Origin: Dysidea avara
Taxonomy: Eukaryota > Porifera > Demospongiae > Dictyoceratida > Dysideidae
Direction: 5' to 3'
Assembly: GCF_963678975.1 (NCBI RefSeq)
Contig: NC_089280.1
Coordinates: 36,182,508-36,246,507 of the forward strand
DNA length: 64,000 nt
The translations under genes and the position numbers were made by a program. This document shows, piece by piece, positions 28,234 to 38,999 of this stretch. The notes beneath the pieces were generated by a model. That model was not told the DNA's origin, ran no database searches, and saw only the letters and a list, made by a program, of their open reading frames with translations. The first letter of the stretch is position 1. Every line of letters begins with the position of its first letter.

Positions 28234-29834
28234 CAGGGGCAGATTTAGGGGGGGGGGGGGGGGGGCTAGGGGGCTGTAGCCCCCTTTCCTTTCTAAGTTA
28301 GTACTTGGCCAATAAAACCCTAAATCTTCTGTGTGTATCAAATGCAGACTTATTTCAGAAACTGTGCATCACTACCAACACAAGTAATGTCTATGTATCT
28401 ATATCTATTGTTCAACTCTGTTCCAGGAGAGTATAGCTTCCTTTTCCTCAAGAGTTCTTCAATAAAAGGTTTCTATTGTGGGTTGCGTCTTTAGTCACAA
28501 AAGTCTAATTGTGGGTTTTGTTTATATATTTAGCAGTGTTATCCACTATGGCTATAAGGGGTGATTAGTGTGGTTTTGATATTTTAAAATGAATTATATG
28601 ATTCAAAAAGTGGTAGTTGGTTTGATTGGTTAGAGTATGATCAGCTTCAATATATTATATAGCTACCAACTCAGCCATTTAGCAAACTGGTATTTTACAA
28701 GTTTATGAGGCAGCTTGTCTATGAATGTAAAATCTGTATCAGTTACCTTCTGATATGACCCCATGCTGTGGGTTATGGTGCTGGTATTTGTAGCTAGCTG
28801 TAGATCAGTCACAGATCTAGAAATAAGTTGACTATCACAACAGCAAATTCAGAAACCCCATACTTGCAAATATAGTTGCATGCACTTTGCTAAGGATTTC
28901 CAGTGGACTAGCTAATAGCTACTAGTACCCTTCACTGCATTCTGCTTTTCAGTACACTTTATTGGTGGTATGGCTAACAAAGTGTCACTAGGCTAAGGAG
29001 CATGCAAACTAATAATTGTGATGTTCAACACCACCACTACTACTTAGCTATACATGTTTTTGCCTCTGTTTAGCTATACATGTTTCTTCCACACATTATC
29101 CCACAAAGGCTTCCCTTATTGTCTGGCTTTGTTTGATCATGGGGGTTCATGCAGACTGCAAAATCATCACAGACAAACTTGTGTAGTTTGTAGTTATAAT
29201 GTTGATGAAGCCCAGATGGTCTTTAGAAGATGATAGTCTAGTGTTCCATAAAGAGAGTCTGCCTTGAATCTGTTGATGTTGATCGAGAGCATTTTCCACA
29301 TTTCTTTCAACTTCATGATGTGTGAAACAACCTTCCAGTGGGATCCAACAACATTATTTTTATCAGTAAGATAGATAGTTGAGGATGTTGAAGAGGAGCT
29401 GATGCATTATGGTATATAGCTAGCTATATCTAAATGCTTGGTAGCTACTAATGAAAAGATTATCATGCATGTGTGATAGCTACTCAATGCATATTGCAAT
29501 CAGTCTTGATTTTATGGAAAAGTAAAAGTGTTTTGATAAACTGAAACCATTATTTTCCACTGAAAAACTGCTAAAAACACTCTCAGATTCACCTTTAGAG
29601 GGCCTAATTTTTGAAAATTTCCTTTGGGGCATGCTCCCAGACCCCCCTAGGTTGGCATGCTAGTGTACTAATGTAATCACTATTCCAAATAGCTAATTTG
29701 ACCATGGAAACTACATGAATCTTACCACTAGGGCCTTGTGAGAAGGCTTGGTATCTTCTGTCTGGCTAGTTACCTATGCATGTCCCTGTCCATCATAGCC
29801 CCCCCCTTTTCAAAAAATCTTATATCCGCCCCTG
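28234..29834. mobile_element. Longer relative of the CAGGGGCGGATCCAG family
   Basis: It begins CAGGGGCAGATTTAGGGGGG and ends CTTATATCCGCCCCTG, the same kind of ends as the three short MITEs. It is about 1.6 kb long with GGCTGTAGCCCCCT and CATGCTCCCAGACCCCCC near the two ends. ACATG follows the right end and ACATGA precedes the left end, so a 5-base duplication is likely but offset by one base. I could not identify a transposase. It may be a partly deleted parent copy. Confidence 0.55.
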
Positions 29835-30093
29835 ACATGTAGATGAAGATATCAGTCATTCATCAGGCCATACTGCCTAGGCATCTCAGCCCATTGCATA
29901 ATAATAATGGTAGTGGGTAACTGCATCAGCTCTAAGAACTGTTTTTCAGCAGTGCCGTAGCTACAGTATTAACTAGCTACTTGGCTAGCTATATAGCTAC
30001 AACAATAAAATCAAACAAAACAGCTTAACAACAAAACAAAGCACAAGAACAAGACAAAATCAACAATACAATTGCTTAAAAGAAGTGATATAC

Positions 30094-30402
30094 CAATGGC
30101 GGATCCAGGATGGGGCATTTGGGGCAAATGCCCCCCCCCCCCCCTTCAAGAAATTGCATACAAGATCGAGATACTCTAATAGAGCAGTCAGTTAATCTAA
30201 TAAAGCAGTCACAATGTTCATGAGGCAGTGTAGCTTACCTATGAAGCTATAAATAGGATTTTATTTTACATAACAGACGTGATATATTTGGTAAAGGATC
30301 ACTAGCTATTATTGTTGTGACCTTTTTTTTTTTTTTTTTTTGGTCTTCAACTGTTTTTCAGCAAGGTGCCCCCCCTCTTTCCAAACTCTGGATCCGCCCC
30401 TG
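30094..30402. mobile_element. MITE, CAGGGGCGGATCCAG family with 5-bp TSD, copy 2
   Basis: Ends CAATGGCGGATCCAG and CTGGATCCGCCCCTG, flanked by TATAC on both sides (30089-30093 and 30403-30407). It is in the opposite orientation to copies 1 and 3 and is nearly identical to copy 3 (36324-36622), including a C tract, a T tract and the TCTAATAGAGCAGTCA block. Confidence 0.9.
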
Positions 30403-30947
30403 TATACGAATAATACGATCAACACTAAAATGTAATAATAATAGTCATCGAGTATCTAGAGTTTACAGTATACAATCAACAATGTATCATGAAGCCACCT
30501 AACTTCAAAGGCAAATTTCAGGGTACATATCTTATAAACCCTGGCTTGCCATGGTACGTTAAACCATGGTTTATTTACGTTAAACCATGGCGTTGATATC
30601 TGGTGAGGTAACGTTGGTTTGTTTTTATAAGAATCCTGGCAGCATTCAATTGTGGGAGTTTATTATTGCTCACGTGATGAAAACCATGAAGCCGATTTTC
30701 CATCCTACAGCACTCAAACGGAGGCGACTCGACTTCCTTACCACCCTATGAGTTGACAAATGAAAGTTCAAGGTGAGAACTACTAAATTTAAAAGCACTT
30801 GTTCGCGTGTTTGATTACGTACCACGCCCACTTTTCGTATATCACGAGGTAACCACTCTACAGCGAAGCTCACCCCTCTGGATGTTTAGAAAACTGTGTA
30901 AACAGTGTTTAAGTGATGTAGCAACTTTGAAGCACTTGTAAAATCGC

Positions 30948-30999
30948 TAAATTGAGTGTTTCCGAGATATCCGTAGGATTTTCGGAAACACTCAATTTA
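30948..30999. promoter_or_regulatory. Perfect 18-bp hairpin upstream of the CXXC gene
   Basis: TAAATTGAGTGTTTCCGA and its exact reverse complement are separated by a 16-base loop. It lies about 200 bases upstream of the predicted start at 31200. It could be a regulatory structure or the remains of a small fold-back element; nothing else supports either reading. Confidence 0.4.
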
Positions 31000-31044
31000 G
31001 GATTATCCATATCCTGACGGCACTCGAGCTTGGGATACATATCC

Positions 31045-31135
31045 AATTTAGTATCCTACGTTATTTTGTACGAATAGCGCATTTTGCAGATGCCTTAATT
31101 TTGCACAATGCGTACAAATTTATGTTCACTTTTTA
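31045..31135 (+). repeat. Dispersed repeat R1, copy 1
   Basis: TAGTATCCTACGTTATTTTG and ATAGCGCATTTTGCAGATGC match, with about 80 percent identity by eye, the reverse complement of 55700-55795. It lies just upstream of the CXXC gene. The other copy is inverted and lies beyond the gypsy element. Confidence 0.7.
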
Positions 31136-31199
31136 TTTCACGCAATAGTGACTGCCAGCTGGGTCTGCTTTTCTGCACTAATTTCTCTACACTGTATGA

Positions 31200-34100
31200 A
31201 TGGCAAACGAGACACCAGGCGATTCAGATGTAGATTTGGATTCGGAGTTGGGTGATCCAGTGTCAGGATCAGATTCAGCCGGCTGACTCAGACTCACGGC
31301 AGGTAGCTAGCTTAGGGCCATATATCATCTATCCCTGTTTATATATTGTAGCTAGCTATGTTTGTTCTCTGAATTTAAGAAAAAATGTGTGATTACTAAA
31401 CACTCATTAAAGTTTACCATGAACAAATATCATTGAACAATTGCCATAGAATGCTAGGCCATGCCAATAAACATATCATTAAAGAACTAGCTATCTACTT
31501 TATACTTATTATGCAAGCATCTATTAAAGCAAAAGCCTCCAATTTATTTCATAGTCTCATCCCCAGAGCATGTGGGCATGAAAACGTTTTGTGCAGCCAG
31601 TAACTCCAACATTTTGAATCCCCAGATTTAACTGAAGGGTTGCTAAAGGTGCTAGCTGGATTGTTAGTTCTCTCACAAAAGAAAAACAATATGAGAACAG
31701 CCTCACAGGCCATTTACAACTATATATTAAAATAAGCTTATACACTACAGTATGCATATGTATCTACGAACCAAGAGTTATCTCAAAGTCAACAGATCTT
31801 CCTGGGTGGGTGCAGGACTAGTATAATTACCCAGTGGGAGGGCTATCCATACTGAACAGGTGAAAGTGTGGGTCACTGATCATACCTATTAGATAGTTGA
31901 CATTGTTAACAAAAGTCAAATCTCCATTTGTACATATAGCTAGGTATAGATTGATGTAGAAAAAATAACAACTGTGTGATAATGTGATTACAACTGGATG
32001 TTTAACTGACTACCATGCAGGTCTATTTATGCTGAAAAGTTAGTATGAAAGTCATTGATTAATATTCGCTAACTTTTTTTTACTGTACTAGCTTTTTATT
32101 GTGCTTGACTGCTGCTACCTTACGCTTTTACTGTGCACACACTCAACTGAACAGTGGTCTTGTATGCACTTGTATTTTTAAAAGGTCTACATACTTTATG
32201 TGTTTTCTCATTTTTCTGCTTTGCTCTGCGTGTAAAAAAAAGGCAAAAAAAGCCATGTGAAACACAGCTATTACCGCCCAGCGTACCAGCACTGGGATGC
32301 CTGTGCACCACTCAGGCACTTGAGTCTAGTGCAGGCAAATCCCCCTGGAGCAGGACTATATAGTAACTTGCAGGAAGTCTCACGGAGAGAGGTTGTGGAA
32401 CACGAAGTTCCACAACGACCTCAACACCACTAAGTGAGACAAGGACAGTTGGGTATTTATTCCCCAAGTAAACACCAGGTACCCATTGATGTTACAGCTG
32501 GGTGGGCTGCTTACCTAGTGGCCACCAGGTCCCCATTGTACAGCTGGGTTGAATGGAACAATGTGAGTAAAGTTTTTGCTTAAGGAAACAACAACACCAA
32601 AGTGGCATCACCGGGCATCAAACCGGCAAACTTTCGATTAGCAGGCTGATGCTCTGACCACTTGGCTATGCTGGCTCACATGTACAAGTATACTTAATAG
32701 AAAAGAGAACAAGGTATTCAAATCATTGGTTTGCTGTGTTGTGCATGGCCATGCATTGCTAAGTTTATTTTGTAATAATAGTTTTGATCTTCATAACCAC
32801 GGTCTATAGTTATGCGTAGCTATAGTGACACTGTTGTTTTGTATACCAGATCTGCGATAACTGGATATAATCAAATTAAAATTAATCAAGTTGCTAAATG
32901 CTACTCATGGACCTTCTCCATCCAAAGACCTGGTCAATATTACTTACAAACTTCAGGAGGTTAGAAGAACCAACAGCAACTATGCAAATGATTTTAAATC
33001 ATCCTTGTACAGTTTAGTCTCCATATCACCAACAAAACATCTACAAATTGGAGATGGCTCAGAGGAGAGCAGCAAGTGAACAATTTTAATCAAATAGCTA
33101 GTGTGTCAGTGATTTTGAATACTGGAAAACCCCTTTTTGCTTCACTCACTTTTACTTATAAGTCATGAAAGTCTAGAGGTAAACTTATTTTCAGTTTTTT
33201 GCCCACATGCCCTCTTACATAATCATTTTCATATTTACATTGCACATATAGCCAAGTGTATGCTCTGGTGAAGTTGCAAGTTGATATGCTGAGAACTGTT
33301 GAAGTTGTAGCTACCACTACAAAGTAGTGATTATGCAACAACAGAAAGATTGATTTGTACAGCAAGCATTGGGAAGATAAATTGTAGGCATTTGACTAAT
33401 AAAAATGATTCAGTATAACTTGTGAACACAATGCTATATATACAGAGACAAGATTTGCATCTATAGGCAATTCTATGGGGGGCACAGGCCCCCCTGTTGA
33501 AAATATATTTTCTAAAATCTTGGGGGAAGCTGTAGTAGTATAGATTAGCATTGTAAGTTGTACACGTAATTTTAAGCTATTGTAAAGCCTTAAAATTGCA
33601 AAACTCCTGCAGCTTCTGGGGTTGCACCCCCAGACACCCCCTAAACTTCTACAGTGGTACAACAACATTCTACAGTGGTACAACAACATTCATGCTGTGC
33701 CCCCCTGTATATCAGGTCTAGAAACGCCAGTGTTTGCATCATCATGTTTGTCATGATTAGGGGAATCCATTACTGGATAAGGTATTTCTTCTGTTACCTT
33801 TCTTCATCACAAACAAAGATAAAATCAAATGAAGAAATGCTAAAATGTGTATGCTATTGCTTTGACATGACATAAACACATGGCCATAACTTATGTTTCC
33901 AATGAAACAATGATTTTAAAACTGCTCTTGAGTAGCCGAATAAATTGACACCCAGATTCTATCCATTTTACCTCTTCTTGGCAAAGAACAAGATTAACGG
34001 AATTTTTGATAATACTATTTACCCATTGTATTCAATGCTTTATACTGAAAATGTTAGCTTGTCTGATTATGTTGGATTTCCGCAGATCCGATCACATATG

Positions 34101-37100
34101 TGAATGTAAAAGGTGTCTGATAATCTTACTATAGATAATTGTTATACCTTCACACTGCAAATAGTGGTGAGATTTCAGCTGTAACTATGTATATGACATA
34201 TGCGTCTAATCACGGGTGTGGCTGGCTTAACTGATTAGGGTATAACACTATCATAGGTACTAGCATAATAGGTTGGAAATGCTTTGTTACAGCTTGAGCA
34301 TGGTGATGTGATTTATTCAGGAATTCCTAGAATTAGCTGCAGCTGAAACCCAGGCTGAGTATATAAAAACTGATGGTTTAGTATGTTTTGTTGTTGTTAG
34401 GGAATTTTTTTGACTTGTTGGTAGCTTTTGCTTTGAAATTTGTGAGAAGGGGGTATAGTGCAAATGTGACCGGCTCTGAGAAAACCTGTCTTATAGCCTT
34501 TCTAAAGTTTCACGTTTGAGCAATCATAACTCCTAATGAAATTGACCTATAGGCTTTAAACTTTCCCAGCTAATAGCAGTATGTAAGGGCTATATTCATG
34601 CCACATTTCAATTTGATACCTTGTTCATACGTCAGATTATGAGTGGTCAAATTTGTACAATCGGAAAGCCTATAAGACAGGTTTTCGCAAAGCCGGTCAC
34701 AAATAACATTCAGGAAGATTATTGTATGCTGAATGCAAAGCATTAGACATACCACAGTATTGTATGATATTGAAGTGAGTGTTGGAGGTGTGATTCTTGC
34801 CAAATGATTTTAGCTAGCAAAACAAAAGGATAGTTAGCTAAGTCGTGTTTATATTTGTGGGATTTTTGCAATCTCAGAATGAAGGCTACAGTGATACTTG
34901 TCTTTCTATCAAATAATAATGCCTTGGAGAGTTTTGTTGAGAATAATAGTAAGACACAAGTAATGCATATTTACGAGTAAACCTAGAGCAAAGAAGTATG
35001 CAAATCTATATATGGAATTCACAGGTGTATCCTGATACACCACTTTATGCAGTATTTATAAATTGCCAACTTGCAAAAACAGTACCTTTTCTACAATTTT
35101 TAACTTTCATAAATACGACAGTTTGAAGCATGCAATCACCTACGTATATCTTGCCAATATAACTACACCTAGCAAATTTCCACTTTTTGTGAGGCATTCA
35201 CTAGCTTGTAGTGCTAGCTCATACTGCAGCAAATTATGCTAAACAATTATACACAACTCTACAACTTTTAATATCAATTATCATTTTATTATACATCATG
35301 TATTATCTAACCTACTACTGGCTTCTTAGCTATTTGCTACAAACTTGCAGCATTCACAACTGCTTAATACGGTTGGGGCATACAGTATTACTGTAGACAA
35401 ATTGATTGGAAATGCTATAAGTATTTTTATCATGAAAATAATACAGCTGCCGCAACATTACCAAGTTCTATTGTGTTATTTTTATTCAGGACAACAATGT
35501 TGGTAGCAGTTCACAGCATCGAGGTTAGTACAATGGCTACCACTATTGTAACAATTTGTATGTATTTTTTACAATCAAGGTTCTCATCTGAAAACATGTA
35601 GGCATTGTCACCATAGAGTACCAGTTGCATGTAGGAAAATGCAAACATTGTTACCACTCATTTCTACGTGTCCCACTGATAAACCCCATCAATAGGTCAA
35701 GGAGGAATCCATATAGCCTTTGGAATCAAATCAGAACAAAAGTACGTAGCTCGTGATGTATTGTAGTGCTACAGTAATTAGCAACCTAATGTACTGTATA
35801 TTGTTGTTATTGTATGTTGTCAATTTTTTGTCAATAAAATAGAAATAAGTTAGTACATAAATAAATGTTGAAATTTGCAAGTATAGTCTTTGAAGAACTA
35901 ATATGTAGTATTGTGGTGTTATCAGCCACCATATTATCAGTATATGTAATACGATGAGCCTGCAGATCAATTCACAATGAGATGAAATTCATTTTAGTAA
36001 CCCTTCCTGTTTAAAATTCAAGAACTATTTATCCCGAATACTGTAACCACTTGTTCTATTACACAAATTAGTCTGACAACTATAGCAACTGTTACCAAGC
36101 AACCTAAATTTTCAAAATAACAACTGCAAAAGGTTGATCACACTAGCAACTTTTGCCTAACAACTGTTGCTAAGACACCAAAGTGACATTCAACTTGGCA
36201 ATTGTTACTTAGCAACTGCTTCTAAGCAACCATATTGTTACTATGCTGTAGGGCATGTGCCACTGATTGTTTAATCAGACATGTATTCCTAATAGAATCA
36301 TTTCACACTATTTCAGCCAATCACAGGGGCGGATCCAGAGTTTGGAAAGAGGGGGGGGCACCTTTCTGAAAAACAGTTGAAGACCAAAAAAAAAAAAAAA
36401 GTCACAACAATAATAGCTAGTTATCCTTTACCAAATATATCACGTCTGTTATGTAAAATAAAATCCTATTTATAGCTTCATAGGTAAGCTACACTGCCTC
36501 ATGAACATTGTGACTGCTTTATTAGAGTAATTGACTGCTCTATTAGAGTATCTCGATCTTGTATGCAATTTCTTGAAGGGGGGGGCATTTGCCCCAAATG
36601 CCCCATCCTGGATCCGCCATTGAATCAAACCAGTATTACAGATATTTGTAAGTGTAATACTAATTCTAGTGGCTAATTGCTTTACGTATTTCTAAATAAT
36701 GCGTCAAGGTGCTAATGGGAGTATTGTATGGTAACACATTTTTTTTTGTCAGATTATGTTTTATGTGTGTGTATGCGTACTTTGTTGCTAAGACACAATT
36801 GTAATGCTTAAAATACTTTTCAAAGGTTTAAGAAATTCAACTTTGTACAATGACTGATTTAGCATACTACAAATCTTTGTTTATTATCAAAGCCCTTGTC
36901 CAGCAATCATGCATAGCAAAATATCACCAAGCGCTATATGTATGGGTACACTTGGAGAATGTGTGATATTTTTTGCATTGATAGGTACTTCAATTACACA
37001 ATGATGGATTCAACATAATGGTGCTGGGTCACAGGCCAAATGATTCCAGGCCAAGCTGGTACAGGTTTGCTACCCCTGGACCTGCTCAATCATTTCTGAC

Positions 37101-37620
37101 AATCAGCAGCTCAATGTAGAGGAAGCTTGGGTGGAATATATTAGTAGCAGAATATCTATACCTGCCCAACGTAGTGCTACTACCACAGTCACCCCATCCA
37201 GTGCTACCACCACCGTCATCCTGTCCAGTGCTATCACCACCATCACCCCGTACAGTGCTACCACCACAGTCACCCTGTTCACCACCGTCACCCCATACCA
37301 CAGCCACCACGTCCAGTGCTTCCACCGCAGTCACCCCGTCCAGCGCTATCACCACAGTCACCCCGTCCAGTGCTACCACCACCGTCATCCCATCCAGTGC
37401 TACCATCACAGTCACCCCATCCAGTGTTACCACCACAGTCACCCCATCCAGTGTTATCACCACCTCTTCACAAAGTGGAGCGACTACTATCAAACGTCGA
37501 AAGCGGTGTGCAAACTGTCCTGGGTGCACAGCAGAAAAATGTAATAAATGCAAATTCTGTCTTCATCCAGAGTGGAAAAAGACTTGCATCATTCGTAGAT
37601 GTGAAAAATTATCACAATAG
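31200..37620 (+). CDS. Zinc-ribbon / Thr-Ser-Pro repeat / CXXC zinc-finger protein
   Basis: Four exons join in phase: 31200-31302, 35490-35523, 35580-35741, 36985-37620. Exon 1 starts MANETPGDSDVDLDSELGDP, very acidic. Exons 2 and 3 give DNNVGSSSQHR and GSHLKTCRHCHHRVPVACRK, then CKHCYHSFLR, a CxxC..CxxC ribbon similar in spacing to UPF0547 (C16orf87) proteins. Exon 4 gives NDGFNIMVLGHRPNDSRPSW, then about nine TTTVTPSSA-type repeats and a terminal CXXC finger with all eight cysteines (CANCPGC, CNKCKFC, C, C; 37508-37602). CXXC domains bind unmethylated CpG DNA, so a nuclear role is likely. The KFGG loop of classic CXXC domains is absent. Frame changes occur in exon 1 (near 31280), exon 3 (AAAA at 35636-35639) and exon 4 (37042-37117 and near 37300), so it is either a decaying copy or affected by assembly indels. 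Full family not recognised. Confidence 0.65.
31780..31890 (-). mobile_element. SINE body fragment
   Basis: The words ATCTTCCTGGGTGGGTGCAG, CCAGTGGGAGG and ACAGGTGAAAGTGTGGG match the middle of the tRNA-derived SINE family. Both ends are missing. It lies in intron 1 of the CXXC gene. Confidence 0.5.
32265..32675 (-). mobile_element. tRNA-derived SINE, copy 4 (most complete)
   Basis: The - strand head reads GCCAGCATAGCCAAGTGGTC then AGAGCATCAGCCTGC and GCCGGTTTGATGCCCGG. A box TAGCCAAGTGG and B box GGTTTGATGCC are both close to the tRNA consensus, and the head can be folded as a tRNA with an anticodon-like CTGCTAA loop. The body matches the other three copies. It is inserted in intron 1 of the CXXC gene, antisense to it. 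Confidence 0.88.
33470..33735. mobile_element. Possible short element with GC-tract ends
   Basis: GGCAATTCTATGGGGGGCAC on the left and GCCCCCCTGTATATCAGG on the right are roughly inverted, and GGGGTTGCACCCCCAGACAC inside resembles the end motifs of other elements in the window. A 20-base direct repeat (TTCTACAGTGGTACAACAAC) occurs twice. Family and exact ends unknown. Confidence 0.35.
35580..35741 (+). CDS. Zinc-ribbon exon of the CXXC gene
   Basis: The acceptor ATCAAG and donor AAA/GTACGT frame an exon that reads TCRHCHHRVPVACRK and then, one frame later, CKHCYHSFLRVPLINPINRS. Four cysteine pairs in CxxC spacing make a zinc ribbon. The frame break falls at an AAAA run (35636-35639). On each side the translation is convincing and the outer phases match the neighbouring exons. 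Confidence 0.65.
36324..36622. mobile_element. MITE, CAGGGGCGGATCCAG family with 5-bp TSD, copy 3
   Basis: Ends CAGGGGCGGATCCAGAG and CTGGATCCGCCATTG, flanked by AATCA on both sides (36319-36323 and 36623-36627). It is inverted relative to copy 2 and almost identical to it, so both moved recently. It lies in the last intron of the CXXC gene. Confidence 0.9.
36985..37620 (+). CDS. Terminal exon: tandem repeats and CXXC zinc finger
   Basis: From a GATAG acceptor the frame reads VLQLHNDGFNIMVLGHRPND, then shifts to NVEEAWVEYISSRISIPAQ and degenerate 27-base repeats encoding TTTVTPSSA-like units (about 37175-37460). The last part, SQSGATTIKRRKRCANCPGC to RRCEKLSQ, is a basic patch plus an eight-cysteine CXXC finger ending at TAG 37618-37620. 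The two frame changes cancel, so a small insertion within the repeats could have caused them. Confidence 0.7.
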
Positions 37621-37624
37621 TTGT

Positions 37625-38995
37625 CTCAGATGTATCACTTATATACCTACACAACTTTAAAACAATGAACACATTCTGTGACGATTGTATGTAACGTATA
37701 TCAATAATCATTCTTTTACTTCTATGTTCACGGTATCTCTTATGGCTACATGTATATTGTGCAATTATAAATTGAGTTTTACTTGATTGAGGTTGGTGTT
37801 ACTGTCACAATAATTAAATTATGAGTGTCTCGTCCTTGCATGACTAATATTGTATGCTTAGCTAACCATGTCACTGTGATATATATGACACTGCACTGTA
37901 TAAGTTTGTGCACACAATGTTTTATGTTTGTTATAGAGTTATAGCCCTGAAGAGTGGTACAGGTAGTAGATAGATATACAAGTAAAAATCCAAGTCAACT
38001 GTGCATTTAATTTCATGACGGTGTTGCTCATTTCAAATCCAAAGTTATCATAAATTATGGCTGACTAAAGTGTTTTCTGATTTGAAAATGACTTGTCTTG
38101 CTACTTGTATAGAAAAAGCAACAAATATTCAATTTGGGAATAATGGGGTAAAGCACAAACTTTAGATGAAGGAAAAAGTAAGTCAACATTGATTTACTTC
38201 ACAGCTTTCTGATCAATATTGTGCACTGATAGATCAGTCAATATGATCAATACCAATGCCAGATGCTTCAAAGCTTCCACCAAAAAGGATTATGCTAATC
38301 TAAAAAAATACTTTGCATAGGTATTTGTAACACTATAGGATGTAGCCTTATGAAATAATAATATAGGAAAGTTGGCTAAATACTCTAATAGTACAATCAG
38401 TAATTCAAATTATTTTAGCTTCTAAAGCGATTTATAATAGGACACAAGGAATTGCTCCAATACAGCCAATTCCAAACAAAGAGTATTATTATGTGATCAG
38501 CAGCAAGCCGGGCATGCAAAATAAAACTTGCATACACATTTTTAATTAATCAAAAATTTAATATCTGATGGTAGCATGCATTCACTGAAAACACTGCCTA
38601 CAGTACATGAATCGGGTGCTGTTGAGAGTTATTCTGAAGCCAATATATAATATAATAACCATACACAAAGAGTAATAAGTTACAATTTGTAGTGAACAGC
38701 ATGCATATTGCATAATGGGTAATAAGTATAACAGACTGGTCCCTAAAGATACTTTTGTAGTATTAAATTTGTACCCAAGCTGCAATAACAAGTATTTTGA
38801 AGTGTGGCACAACATTTTAAATTTGTAGATGCACATCAAGATATGATTAATAATAATGTCAAACTGGTATACAGAACATTAACACACGTTTGCATTAAGA
38901 TTTACACGTAAAAGTATTAAAAGTATTACATTTCAGTAAACAAAATCGAATTTGACAAAAAAATCTTGACCTACATTACAATAGTGCACAAAAAG
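37625..38995. other. Intergenic region between convergent genes
   Basis: This is the gap between the CXXC gene stop (37620) and the KDZ gene stop (39000). I see no ORF or clear repeat, apart from one CTCTAATAG motif near 38385. It should hold the 3' ends of both transcripts. Confidence 0.5.
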
Positions 38996-38999
38996 TAAC

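Noticed and set aside
27820..28341. 173-residue Cys/Val-rich ORF on -
   Set aside because: Covers the ACACAGTGG minisatellite; open on both strands, no domain.
32265..32675. Functional tRNA gene in the SINE head
   Set aside because: The A and B boxes fit, but the stems are degraded and the head is fused to a SINE body present in several copies.
37086..37553. 155-residue Val/Asp/Gly-rich ORF on - opposite the CXXC gene
   Set aside because: Antisense reading of the 27-base coding repeat; the + strand has the cysteine finger and fitting splice sites.
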